From contig ML058550.1 of assembly GCA_003013855.2 (NCBI GenBank), positions 1,394,001-1,458,000 on the forward strand: 64,000 nucleotides of DNA. The letters are read 5' to 3'. The notes beneath the pieces are model-generated. The model was not told the DNA's origin, searched no databases, and saw only the letters and a list, made by a program, of their open reading frames with translations. Positions within the stretch are counted from its first letter, which is position 1, and the number at the start of each line of letters is the position of its first letter. Below, in pieces: positions 33,540-45,039 of the stretch. Position numbers and translations under genes: made by a program. This stretch comes from Liriodendron chinense. Taxonomy: Eukaryota; Streptophyta; Magnoliopsida; Magnoliales; Magnoliaceae.

Positions 33540-35381
33540 TGTTAGTGCATTTTTTCGTGGCATACTAGTGCACCTTGTTTGTCAATTACTTAGGTCAGTG
33601 AGTCTAGTGTCCGTTGTACTTAATGAAGACGAAGACCGAAGACTCAAGACGGACTGGCTACATCAAGAAAGAAGAAATAGGTAAAAGTGCTGCCTTGGTG
33701 TGCCTTGCCTTGATCCTACCCAAAACCATAACCTCTTAAATGACTTGCACGAACTATGTATACCTTTAATCATCATCATTAGTCTTAGAACTCCATGAAA
33801 AATATGATAAGTTAGACTAATTAAAGAGGTGGAAGCTGCTGTAATCGAAACAGCTCAAACAGCAATTTTCGATTGATCTCCGATCAATCGAACATTGGCT
33901 CTGATAAGACTCCGATCAATCGAATAGAGGTTCCGATCAATCGAAATTTGTTCCAGGAAAATTTGAAAATCCTCTGGACAAATTTACGATCAATCGGACA
34001 TACTTCCGATCCATCGGAAGGGGTCCATCCGATCAATCGGACAGTGATCCAATCAATCGAAATATCTTCCAGAGATTTCACTGGATAGATTTCGATCAAT
34101 CGGACATGTCTCCGATCAATTGGACCTTTTTCCGATCAATCGAAGATACGCGAATCTGCCCGTTTTTTTACCGTTGGAAGAAAATCTAGAAGAGATAGAA
34201 GCCACCATTGCTAGAGACCATCAGAGTCTCTATCCCAAACCTATAGCAAGCCATTCTCCTTGTGTTTTCATCACAAGCTTGGGCCATTCAGTGGCATCTT
34301 GAGAATGAACTTATTCCCTCTTGATTCCTAGGGTTTAGACACCTTGATGATAGTTAAATCCCTTGTCTAAACACCACCTAGGAGTCCATATAGGTGTATT
34401 CCTCTAGGAAACCCATTTCCTACCATTTGTAGAGGTTTCACCATTCCCTAACACCTTGGGCATCTCCAATGGAGCATCACATGCAAGGTAGCTGATCTTG
34501 AAGCTGAAGCCTTGGCAAAGCAGCGGCGTCAAAGATCGGGGGAACACAAGGAAAGCTGATTCAAGCACTGGAGAGCAAGAAGAAGCAACCCAAAGTGGTG
34601 CTACAAAGGTGCTCAATCCCTGTGGGAGTTGAGTGTAGAGTTTGTTTAACAAACTCGAACTAGGGTCGTTTGTCGATCCTTGGCCTGTTTGTCGGCCTAA
34701 ATTTAGGGACAACAGCCGTTCCTTGGCTCGTTAGTCGGCCTAAACAAAGTCTCCAAGGGGGATCCACCAACACGGGTGCAAACGTGTAGGTTGGGAGGAA
34801 CCTGTAAACTCCCCAGTTGGGTGGATCCGAGTTAAAATACCTTGGTTGGGAGGAACCATATTTAAACTCCCCAGTGAATGTCAGTGTGCTCAAAGGGGTT
34901 GAGTACTTGAACCGGGAGTGGAGTAGACAAGTAGTCGAACCACTATACATCCTTGTGTTTTTTATTGTTCTTGAGTACATTTCTCTTTATGCATTGCGTT
35001 TAACTTGTTAATTATGAATGCTTAGTTAGGAATGTATGATAGGCACTTGATAGGCACATACACACACACATGATGTACTTTCACTCCTCATGTAGACTTG
35101 AGCTTTTGTTGATCCATCCTCTATAGTCTACATGTGTTGAATAGACTAGGTTGTTATTGCATATATCATTTACTAGTCTTTTGATTGAACCCACTTAGGC
35201 TTGGAAGCCGAAGTGTTAATTGCATACGTAGTTTAATTTGCTAAATTTGTTAAGTAGACGAAAAGTTTTGAAAAGGTCCTTATCCCCCCTTCTTATTGGT
35301 TTAGCCATAATCCTAGTTGCTCCTTAAGCTTCCGCACGTGGATGCATAGGGTGTCGTGTTAGACTACCCGACGCAATTTCA
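33540..35381 (+). repeat. Element E 5' LTR (1842 bp)
   Basis: TGTTAGTGCA...GCAATTTCA, ending two bases before the tRNA-Met-type PBS. It contains the CGATCAATCG array (33880-34142). Relative to the 3' LTR it lacks about 45 bp after AAAATCTA (34188), including the TATA-like TATTTAAG. It also lacks about 40 bp near 34620, between CTCAAT repeats. This copy is the promoter copy of a plus-strand element, so it has lost its apparent TATA box. Confidence 0.88.
33870..34145. repeat. CCGAT-CA-ATCGG array, left LTR of E
   Basis: Ten copies of CGATCAATCG or single-change variants, near 33880, 33912, 33934, 33986, 34007, 34030, 34049, 34092, 34112 and 34132. The half-sites CCGAT and ATCGG are inverted around CA. 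Spacing is irregular, about 20-50 bp. Several copies have lost a CpG compared with the right LTR. Confidence 0.85.
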
Positions 35382-35383
35382 AT

Positions 35384-35398
35384 TGGTATCAGAGCGAG
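35384..35398 (+). promoter_or_regulatory. Primer binding site of element E (tRNA-Met type)
   Basis: TGGTATCAGAGCGAG, two bases after the 5' LTR. It is the usual initiator tRNA-Met primer site of copia elements. Confidence 0.88.
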
Positions 35399-35455
35399 TT
35401 GCTCTTCAAGGACGTAACCGTCTAGAGTAAGATCCGGTACCAGAGCACTAGCATA

Positions 35456-36556
35456 ATGTCTAACCGAGATGGGAGTACCACTAACCGTCCTCCTTTCTTT
35501 GACGAGTCCAACTATGCTTATTGGAAGGCTAGAATGAGGATTTTTCTCCAATCCATGGACTGTTTGGTGTGGCTTAGCACACAAACTGGATATACCTTGC
35601 CCACCGAGCAAGTGGAGGTTAATGGAAAATACATTGTCATTCCCAAAGATGATTCCAAATGGGATGACATAGAGAGAGCTCAATACATGGCAAATGCCAA
35701 AGCTCTCAATGCGATTTGCTATGCGATTTCCCTGGATGAATTTCAGCGCATTCTCACATGCTCAACTGCAAAAGAAACATGGGATATACTTAAAGTTACC
35801 CATGATGGAACTAGCACAGTAAGACGCTTGAAGCTTTAGCTCTTAACCACCAAATTTGAAAACATTAGGATGGAAGAGACTGAAACCTTCATGGAGTTTT
35901 ATACTAAATTATCAGATATTTGCAACTCCATGTTTGTCTTGGGTGATCTGGTTCCGGAAGGAAGAATTTGTAGAAAAATACTTAGGTCCTTCCCGGAAAG
36001 ATTTGACTCCAAGATAGTTGCCTTAAAGGAATGTAGAGACATAGATAACATGAAAGTAGAAGAACTCATAGGTTCCCTACAAACTCATGAACTACACTTT
36101 AAGGCCCCCTCTAGAAAGAAAATCATCGCTCTCAAGTCTTCTCTCAAACATAAGAAAATTAAGAGTGAGTTGGAGGAAGATAGTGATGATGAGGATGATG
36201 AGGAAGAAAAATTGAACAAAAAATTCAAGAGATTCCTCAAATTTGATAGAGGGAGTAGTCGTGACAAGAAGGACAAGAAGGGTGAAAAACATAAAGGAAA
36301 ATCATCCAAACCTTCATCCGTTCGTTGTTACGGTTGTGGTCGTCGTGGCCATATCGCCTCGGAATGTCTGGATGGGCCTAAACCGAAAGGTAAAAAGGCA
36401 ATGGCTGCCACTTGGGATGAAACGGAGGAGTCCGAATCCAAATCTGATGACTCCGCTAGTGATGGGAGCCAACATAAAGATCTAACTCTCACGGCTTTCA
36501 CCACTACCTCTCTTCCCGCTTATCTAAGAGGGGATCCCGACCGCTATCCCTTCTAG
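35456..36556 (+). pseudogene. Element E gag (UBN2/copia-type, one nonsense codon)
   Basis: Start ATG 35456 (MSNRDGSTTN), 57 bases after the PBS. Seen: FFDESNYAYWKARMRIFLQS (copia gag N-domain), ISLDEFQRILTCSTAKETWD, TAG at 35837-35839 where relatives have Gln (RRLKL*LLTTKFENIRM), then METFMEFYTKLSDI-like and GRICRKILRSFPERFDSKI. After that come an acidic/Lys-rich linker, the zinc knuckle CYGCGRRGHIASEC and a Ser/Asp tail ending DRYPF. About 366 codons; only the TAG interrupts it. It would form the particle shell and bind RNA. No protease or pol frame follows. Confidence 0.87.
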
Positions 36557-36980
36557 GAGAAGGAGTTCCTAACCCCTCACCTCATGCTACATTTTATGAG
36601 GGTGTTGAGGAAATTAGTTACCCTTAGGCTTATCAAACTCAACATTGTTAGTGAAGGTAGCTAGAAATGCTTAAATAGGAAAATCTAAGGATTTCAGCCT
36701 CATTTCTGTGTGTATGGGCAAAACAGAGGATTCAAGCCTCATGAGCCCAAATTTGGTAGTTTAGCCTTGCTTTTAATGTGTATATTTGCTTGCTAGACTA
36801 TCACCATGCTTAGATTAGCTAATCTTGCTGAATCATATGCTTTATCGTATGCAAATCTTTGCTTAGTATTGGTCTTGGTATACCAATAGGAGAGGTTGGT
36901 TGATTGGGCTATAAGCCCGTGAGCTTTAATGCTTAATGTATATCATAGATGACCAATTATGCATGATTAACTATGATTAG
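36557..36980 (+). other. Non-coding interior of E, left of D
   Basis: About 420 bases after the gag stop with no open frame of note and no protease or integrase motif. It ends with ATTAG, the target duplication of element D. Confidence 0.65.
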
Positions 36981-37929
36981 TGTTGGAACTAGGAAAAATG
37001 GACACAAGGGACATTTTCCTCAAAAATGTGGTGTTTTTGTTGTTTTGGGGTTCTGAATAATAGGAACATTCGTAGACAATCACAAGCATTCACAAAAGTA
37101 CACAAGAGAAGAGATATCGCAAGGCGAATTTTATTCCAGAGATCCTGAGATCTTGTACATTTCAGGCCGTGATCTGACACGAGCCCTTAATTACATCGAA
37201 TGATTGATGACCCTTGATTAAAAGGCAAAAGACTAGTCAGCGGGGACTATGGTCTCAGAGTTCATGGTCGTGGAGACCTGTGTTTGTGTGGTCACAGAGA
37301 CCTGTATTTGTATGGTCGCGGAGACCTGCATTTGTTGTGTTTTGTTATATGAGTCAGATGTCTATGTCCCATGTTTTGATCGGAGATCCAGGCTGAGACT
37401 GTCAGGGTTTTTAACTGAGGGGTGCGACTCTAAGCCCGCGCCTGTTGCTGGAACGGGTGACCTCGGGAAGACTGATCTGCAGTTGTATGTACCTGAGCAG
37501 CTCAATCAGCGGATGCTGTTTGGATGGGAAGGGCATCGACTGTTCTTGAAGTGTCAGTCTTTAACAAATTGTGGGTGATAGTTTAGAACTCTCCTGGTAT
37601 GGTTTATCGTGTTAAGCATAGTCCCATTTGCTTAGTCCGAGCCTGAATCTGGGTCATATTATGATAGTACATGTAATGATGATACATCAGTATGGTTCCG
37701 GGCGCTGACGGCCTCTTTTCGGGAGAATTGCTCCATTCATCTCGTCGGATTGGATCAGACTCCGAAGGCTTGCATTCTGCTCACTGGGTGGCCCGGATGA
37801 GTTATTTGACCGCTCCGTTGCATCCGAAACGCTCGAAATACCCAAAATAGGCCCAAACGGGGCTCGAAAAAGGTCATAAAATGAAGATTTGAAGGTGCTG
37901 AAATGATGGTTCGAAGTGCTGATTTTTAT

Positions 37930-38230
37930 GATCCGCTGGCCTGATTTTATTGATGCGCTGGGGCCAGTGCATCCAAAAATGATTGTTAAAAATGTTCTAT
38001 TTTCATGATCCGCTGGGGTATTTTAGTGATGCGCCGGGACTAGTGCGTCCTAAAATAACTTTTGTTTCGGAATGTGTATTTTTCTGATCCGCTGGAGTAT
38101 TTTAGTGACGCGCCGAGACCAATGCATCCTTAAAATGTTTAGCTTTGGGATACTGATTTATTTGATCCGTTGGCCCATTTTGCGATGCGTTGGAGCATTT
38201 TCGTGATGCGCTGGGGCCAGTGCGTCGATA
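37930..38230. repeat. GATCCGCTGG / GATGCGCTGG / CCAGTGCGTC array, left LTR of D
   Basis: Four units of about 77 bp, starting with GATCCGCTGG near 37930, 38008, 38085 and 38163. Each is followed about 20 bp later by GATGCGCTGGGGCCAGTGCG or a variant, itself an imperfect inverted repeat. The same array is at about 58758-59060 in the other LTR. Confidence 0.75.
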
Positions 38231-38378
38231 AAAGTAAGCTTGTTCAACATATTTCGTGATGCGCGACCACACTTTATATTTTATGTTCTCCACCAGACCT
38301 GCTGCGGTCGGAAGTGGGATTCTGGCGAGGGATTTCGGCAAGCTCGAAAACCTAAAGCTCTCTCCTTCTCTCGATCGA

Positions 38379-38426
<48 letters not shown>

Positions 38427-38941
38427 CTCTTGATTATTCTCCAAATGAGGCGGGGGGGGGGGTATTTATAGCCGAAGTCGGCCAATAGGAGACCGCCACT
38501 CGTAGTGCGTCGAGAAAGTGGGTTGGTGCGCCTAGAACTGCTCATAAGTCGGGACCTGCTCGTGACAAGCTGCTCACATTTTAAGACGTGATGCCCTTTA
38601 ACGACTACCGGAAGGACTGCTCGCAGGATCAAGACGTCGTGATGATATACGACCACTACTATTTTGATTATAACACTGAATTTCATGATGCGCTGGGCAT
38701 TGAATTGGATGCGCTGACCTACTCGTGTTTTTGCGAAATTGAGTTTTATGAAACAGAGGGCTTGCGGGGCCCGCTTTACGATGGAAGTCGATGCACTGGC
38801 CCTATTTCTTCATGGTTAAGGTAACCCTCCCAAATTTGTAGGGTTCTGATCATGATGACCGGTGGGGTCCACCACTGGCTAAATTTTTCATTTTGGTCTG
38901 TTGTAGACAAATTTGGCCTTTAAAGAGAAGTGAGGAATCGC

Positions 38942-39105
38942 GGTCGCATCTCCAAAATGCGACCAGTCCTGCTCGTGCTCGACGAAAGGGGTCGCATTTC
39001 CAAAATGCGACCACCCCGGCTCGCGCTCGACGAAAGGGGTTGCATCTCCGAAATGCGACCAGCCCGACTTGTTTATCGTCGAAGGGGTCGCACCCAGAAT
39101 GCGAG
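38942..39105. repeat. GGTCGCAT...ATGCGACC hairpin array, left LTR of D
   Basis: Units at 38942-38964, 38990-39012 and 39037-39060 plus a degenerate one near 39086, period 48 bp. Each has an 8-bp perfect stem GGTCGCAT / ATGCGACC and a 7-base loop (CTCCAAA or variants), separated by GCTCGACGAAAGG spacers. Confidence 0.85.
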
Positions 39106-39324
39106 TACTCTCGATATGAGCAGCTCCCGACATATGAGCGGTCGTGGTTTCTGATCTCGGGCATGGATGGTTCTCATCTCAGGCGAACGTCTGGAGGAAT
39201 CTGTTACAAAATTCGACGTGATTTTTGCCGCAATTTTCGATGCACTGGCCCTAAATCTAATCAGGTGACGATTTGGGCACTCATAATCATTATTTCGAAG
39301 ACCCTGACTTTTGGGACCCCAACA

Positions 39325-39335
39325 GATGCCCCTCC
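39325..39335 (-). promoter_or_regulatory. Polypurine tract of element D
   Basis: Minus-strand GGAGGGGCATC directly before the LTR start TGTTGGGGTC. Confidence 0.65.
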
Positions 39336-40550
39336 GGCGCGTTGGGATGGATGTCAGACGTACATTGCATCGCGTCGGATTTTTCGAGTCCCACTATAAA
39401 TAGGAAAGTTCGGGCCATTTGCATCATTTCCATTTATATTTTTGACGACCAGAGCTCTCTGCCAGCGCGTCGAAAAAATCGCCAGCGCGTCGAATAATTA
39501 TCGCCAGCGCGTAGATTAATTAGCTCGCGCGTCCCGAAATCAAAGGTTAGCTATTTTTCTGACGCGCTACACCCAGCGCGTCTTGAAATGAACTTTGGAC
39601 GCGCCATAGTCTCGCGTATAGCTTAAATGGACTCGTCATAGTCAGCGCGTCCTAACTTGATGAAAATTCTAGTTTCTTGATGCGCTGAGTCTAGCGCGTA
39701 CTAGCGTGTTTTGTGGGTGAAACCCATTTGGAACTTGGGGTCGCATTTTCACGATGCGCCGGGGCCAGCACGCGCAAAATTTCAAACTTGGTGAAACTCC
39801 ACATTTCTGGACGCGCTGGGGTCAGCGCTCCATGTTTTTGGACTTGTGAAATTGCATGATTTTTCGATGCGCTGAGCCCTGCTCGTGCGATTTTGGACTT
39901 AGTGAATTTCACTGAATTTGTTACATATGCTGGATCTCGCACGTACATTTCCAAACTTATTAAGTACGGCCTAATCGTTGAACGTGTCAGGGCCGACGCG
40001 TACTGATTTCTGGGTTTGAGAAATTGCCCAATTTCGGTGTCCTGATTATGTATGCTTATCATGGCTTAACGTGCTCATACTCGGGTTCAACTGATCATTG
40101 CTCATGATATTTGGGGCCGTTATTTCAGATGCGTGAAGCCTTACGCACCCTCAAATTCAACCTGACAGCCTTTGAACATCATCGGGGTGTGTGAAGCCTC
40201 ACGCACCCAGCCCATAAGACTTGGTGGAATTTTGGGATTTTCGCGAACTTTATTCTGGCGATTTGTCGAGTCTCTAAAGGGTATGAGCCCCTATACCTCT
40301 GCTTCATATTTGTGCATTCGTGCGAGTTGTCCTAGGGAGGCGTAGGGTCTCATGCACTTTAGAAGATTTCTAGATCGCGTCAGCTTAATGGGCAATTCTA
40401 GTGGCTACTTTAAGTGATGTTTCGGGCATACCTTTGCATGTCTTCCCTTAGCCTTTCTAACTTTACGCGAGTAGCTTCACGTGCTTTTTTCTTTCTTTTC
40501 TCTTGTCGAACTGCCTCATTGGTTCATCCGTCTTGTTTCTTTAGCAAACA
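39336..40550. other. D interior between 3' LTR and antisense genes; CAGCGCGTC motif field
   Basis: At 39460-39900 the motif GCCAGCGCGTCG or its relatives (GACGCGCTACACCCAGCGCG, GATGCGCTGAGTCTAGCGCG) recurs about a dozen times. It looks like the LTR motif family spreading into the interior. It lies upstream of the plus-strand genes and could hold their promoter. No open frame with family features is seen. Confidence 0.6.
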
Positions 40551-41176
40551 ATGGCCATAACTCGCGCTTCTCTACACACGGCCCGAGACTGTATAAGGCG
40601 GCATCTGGGCTCTCTGGATCACCCTGAGACTTGGTTATCTCTCGCTGCTCAGCGTGACGAGGTGGCCGAGGCCTTGACCCAACTGGGCGCGGACTCTCTC
40701 CCTATTCTTCAAGCTATTCAGAACGGCTCACTGATGGCCTCCATTTCTGACGAACATAAGAGGCCATTTTTGACTTCATCGGCGATTCTTCCCTCTTGGA
40801 AGAGTTGGCGATCCTCGAGGCGGCGGAGCCTTCTCTGGCCGCTTCTTTCCTATCTTTGTCGAGCCGGCTTCACTCCCTGAAGGAGGAAAAAAGGGAGAGC
40901 AGAGGATTCTTAGCTTGGCTTGTCCTGCTGGCGGAGGCCGAGTTTCCAGATCGCCGTGCTGGTATCTGGAGGATAGTCAGGGAGGCCCTACGGGAGCATG
41001 ACAGGCTGGCGATCGACGTCTCCATTATGAGGAATTACGCCAATGCTGAGCACCTAAACTTCGACTTTGTGCAGTAATGCATTTCCTTTCTAGTGGACCT
41101 GATTTCCAAGGAAGCCCAGATCCGGGCAAAAGTGGACGAGTTGAAAGCTCGAGTTCTTCCGCTGGTGCAGGACTGA
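40551..41176 (+). pseudogene. Antisense gene 1 of element D, unrecognised helical protein
   Basis: The start ATG 40551 reads MAITRASLHTARDCIRRHLG. A one-base loss near 40765 (AAGAGGCC where AAGAGGGCC would keep frame) shifts reading to LLEELAILEAAEPSLAASFL and REALREHDRLAIDVSIMRN. After TAA at 41075-41077 the same frame goes on CISFLVDLISKEAQIRAKVD, then ELKARVLPLVQD, and ends TGA 41174-41176. Repaired by eye this is about 208 residues, Leu/Ala/Glu-rich and probably all-helical with a coiled-coil end. I recognise no family. It runs opposite to gag-pol, 392 bp before antisense gene 2. Confidence 0.6.
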
Positions 41177-41568
41177 GATCCTCTCTTTCTGGCTATGAGG
41201 ATGGGTCCCCGCAATTTTGCATCATTTTACATCGATTACTAATTTCTAATCATTTAAACGGTTGATATAACAATCTAGGCATTTGGAATTGCCCTTGTGG
41301 TTGATGAATGATAATCATATCTTTCTGCTTTGCTTCTGTCTTCCCTTGCTTGCATGTTTGTGATGACGGTGTTGTGGTTGTGAATGTTGTTGTTTCATTT
41401 CTTTTTCCATTAGTTTGAATGCGTTCTGCGGGGGCCTGGATTGGCGCTTATATTTTGTTTACCCGCTGCCTCGCATCTCTTTGGATTTTGTGAATGTTGG
41501 ATCAACTTTATGCGAACATTTTCCTTTTGCCCTGTATCTGAACCTTTCACATGCCGTTGCAGATTACA
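41177..41568 (+). other. Spacer or 5' intron before antisense gene 2
   Basis: T-rich, ending TTTCACATGCCGTTGCAG just before ATTACAATGG, a good 3' splice site followed by the likely start codon. So an upstream non-coding exon, or splicing from gene 1, is possible. Confidence 0.45.
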
Positions 41569-42801
41569 ATGGCCAGCGATCCTTCACAGGCTGGTCCTTC
41601 GGGTCCATCGCCAACTCTGTCAAAGCGTAAGCGTGCCGTTGCTAAAAAGGTTTCCAGGCCATCGGCTGAGAATCCACAATGGTTCCTTCCCCCGGAGACG
41701 TTCAACTTTTACGAGCACATTTTAACTCTTCCGAAGAATGTTCAATGGAAGATACTCTGCAACAAAGCCCTGCCGACCCCTCCTGACGAGGGTACTCAAT
41801 AAGAATGGAAAGCGTGGTACGCTCCCCTGCAAGGTTTTCGGACTGACGAGGTGGTTGGGTCCGAAGAGGGTGAGGCTATCCCGGTTGCACCCGTACAGTC
41901 TGCCAAGCGCGGCCGCCCGAAGACAGCTGGCAAGAGCGCCAAACAAGTATACATGGAAAATCAAGCCAAATCAAAGTCAGACAGAATGAGGGTTGTCTGG
42001 TCGTCGGTGAAACTAGCCGTGTCGTCACTCATGATACGGAACCCGTACACGAAGCAGTACATCCAATTTCCGAAGAGCTTCCAGCGATATCCGTTCTCTC
42101 CCAAGCATCGAGCCTTCCGATGTGTGCCGTGCCAACTCTTTTTATAGCGTCGACTCCTGGACGTCCATTCCAGAGACATTCCTCAACTGCGCTGAATCCA
42201 AGAACGGTATACTGCAGTCTGCCTTTGGGGAGAAAGACATGATATTTTTGGAGCCAAACCACGATCCCCACCTACCATTTCCAGCCCACTACTACGAGAC
42301 GCTGCGTCAGACATTCCGACCCTTGTCAGATGTAGAGATTTGGCCGACGGGTGGGTTCCGGACCCGAGGTCACTTGAGTCCTCATCCCGGTTACGAAGCT
42401 TGGGCCAACTGGATAATTGAGCAGCACGAAGATACCCTGAAGCAGGTGGGTCTCTTAAGGGCCATCCAGGCGACGTCGAGCTATTTTTACAGGGAGTCAT
42501 GCTTCTATAAAGGGTTTTTGAATCACTGGAGCTCCATCACGAATTCCTTTCATCTGTCGTACGGGGAAATGAGCATATCACTCTGGGATTTATATTGGAT
42601 AGCCGGTCTTCCCGTCCGTGGTAGAATCTACGACGAGTGGACCCCTAGTGATGAGGAGCTCTCCAAGAAGAAGAAGGGCATCGATGAGGGCTTTTATTCA
42701 GCAGCCTGTTACGAGTTATTTGTGCAGCTGCCGCTGTTCCTGGGCTCCAAGGATAAGGTGCCCTTTGAAGATTGGCTGATTTACTTCAGTCATGGCCTGA
42801 A

Positions 42802-42877
42802 GTGAGTTCTTCGAGTGGTGTGTTTTCATTTCATTCTATCTTCTTTCTTTTACTGATGACCTTTCTTTCTTTTTCAG
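42802..42877 (+). other. Intron 1 of antisense gene 2
   Basis: GTGAGTTCTTCG...CTTTTTCAG, 76 bp, T-rich on the plus strand only. It interrupts codon AAC and, when removed, restores the frame across two otherwise unlinked frames. Confidence 0.7.
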
Positions 42878-44958
42878 CTTGGATTACACGGCATATGATG
42901 AAGGCCGCAAGGATAAACTGGTGTTGGAGGCTAAGATGAGGAAGAAGTTCCCGCAGCCGAACAAGTTGTCTCCCACTTGTGAGCTTGCCGGATTTTTAGC
43001 CTATTGGCTATGTTGCATGGCCCTCCCGAGCTCTAAGCAGGCAGATAGTGTAAGAGTCTCCTGTTTTGCTGTAGCAGGGAGTCTGGCTAATGGCCATCGT
43101 TATGCGCTGACCCCGGTAGTTTTGTGCTCTATCTACCGAGCTTTTGGGGGTGTCATCAGCAACAAGGGTTCTACCTCCTTCGGAATCAACTCTTCCTTCT
43201 GCGGGTGGCACTATCTTTCTGGTTGGCTCGGGGTTTACTTCCCGTGGGTCTATGGCCTGGAACTTAAGGACTTCATCCGAAGAGGATCGGTTCCGCTGCA
43301 CGTTTTTCAGAAGCGGAAGATGAACAGCGGAAACTTGGCAACTATCGAGGCAAAGATAGCTCGTCAAGATGACGTCGACTTCTTCCTTTTCTCCGGGACC
43401 AACAGTGAGGATCCAGAATTGCTCGATGATGATGAGAATCTTAGTTCCTATCAGCGCTCATTTTTTGTGTCCATCCGCCCGAGTTCGTTGCCTTTAAGGG
43501 AGGGGGCTGAGTTTTGGAGAGAGCCGTATTACCCAAACCGATTCGCTCGCCAATTCAGTTATGACCAGGGGGTACCAGAAACTCTTGAACCAGTGACGCG
43601 AGAGCAGCGAGCCTATGGCACAGGACCGATTCACTGGAAGTGGATATGGCGTCAACTCTTGCTAACCGGGTCAGGCTGTTCCTTCATCGTCCTGGGTACA
43701 GAGTATACTCCCGGTGCCACGTATGGATGGATGAGGTGGTGGGCTCACCAATATTCCTTGGTCAGAAACAATAGACACGTGGTCGATCCTGCTCCTGCGG
43801 ACGGCCTGGGTTATGTATAAGAGCCAACACATCAACTGGCCACTCCTAGTGTGAAGAAATTCCTGACTTCTCTGAACGTGGTAATTGATCACGAAAAGCC
43901 TGAGCATACACTGGAAGGGTGGGTTGCTTATGGGAAAAGAATTACGCTGTGGGGAGATCAGAGTTTTCCACTAGTGGGTCCCATGACAGAGGGGCAGAGA
44001 GAGGGTTATGACATTGGTGATGATGATGAAGGCGGCGACGATGATGGTGACGATGGGGGTGACGATGTCGGCGGTGCTGGTGACCATGACGAAGATGTTG
44101 GGGGTAGCAATGATGGAGAAGGTGGCGGTGATGTTGAGGGTGGTGATGGCGATGAAGAGGGTGTTGTTGGTGATGAAGACATCGGAGGTGGTGGAGAGGG
44201 TGGTGTTGCAGCTGCGGCGACTCCCTTGACTGGTGGTCAGGAAGGTCGTGATCAGAGCCCAGCGAGTCGGACGAGTCTATCCAGACGTTCTGTTCCAGGA
44301 GACAGTGATTCAGAGCCGTCCCCTGAGCGGTCTGGGCCTTAAGTGAAGACCGCTCATCGCGTCCCCGTTGCTGATGGAAGAAAGAAAATAAAGGTCCTAT
44401 GGAAGCTGTACAAGGCCGAGAAGGCACGAAATCGACTCTCCAAAGCTGCCCGCAGCGTCCCGATCGACGATGCGAGTGGACCAAGGGAGGAAGGGGAGAT
44501 GAGCTCGCAGGCAGACCCCAGCGGAAATCGTCCCACGGAAGATGGTGAAGGTAACGAGCCGATATATGACAGATCTGTTCCCGAAGCAGACACAGAACCC
44601 ATCCCTATGGACCTTGACGGTGGGCCACAAGCTGAAGATCCCCCTCTCGCCGATCCTGTCAGTGCTGTAGCCGCAGTAAACCCTGACCCTACTCCTAAGG
44701 CGAGTCCTGCTATTATTACGGAAGAGGTAGCTCCTCCTGCCCAAGAAACCACGCCCTCGGACGTTGTCGGCGCATCAGGGCTTGTCACGGAAGTAACTCC
44801 TGTTGTCGAATCGATTCCGGCCACCACTGCCCCTGAGATAATTGCGCCTTCTTTTCCTAAACTGCCCTAGCCAACGACGGAGACTGTGACTGAACATGTC
44901 CCAGCATTATCGGTGCCCGTTGCTTCCACCAATGCTCCAGTCGATGAAGCTCCCGCTG

Positions 44959-45039
44959 GTATACTACTTGCCTTATTACCTTGTTTACTTCTTTTTCTTT
45001 CTTCGGTGTGCTAATGTTTATGATTTCTTTGGTTGGCAG
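44959..45039 (+). other. Intron 2 of antisense gene 2
   Basis: GTATACTACTTG...GGTTGGCAG, 81 bp, T-rich. Removal joins GCTG|CT as Ala in phase. Confidence 0.7.

Larger units (their letters stand above)
36981..39324 (-). repeat. Element D 3' LTR (2344 bp)
   Basis: Left copy. A minus-strand TATA box, CTATAAATACC, lies at about 38461-38472 with a GA tract (CT at 38383-38423) just downstream. The GATCCGCTGG/GATGCGCTGG array (about 37930-38230) is in R/U5 and the hairpin array (38942-39105) is in U3. The copy has three full hairpin units versus five in the other LTR. Confidence 0.9.

Noticed and set aside
36557..36980. Searched for protease, integrase or RT of element E here and at 60229-60608
   Set aside because: No DSG/DTG, DDE or YVDD context found on either strand, so E is treated as gag-only.
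38893..39399. Long plus- and minus-strand frames with repeated RISKMRP or GWSHFGDATPF words
   Set aside because: They translate the 48-bp hairpin units of the D LTR in several frames, and the same happens at 59653-60167. No selection for one frame is visible.
43942..44484. His-rich minus-strand frame opposite the Asp/Gly tract
   Set aside because: It is the complement of GAT/GAC-rich codons of antisense gene 2.
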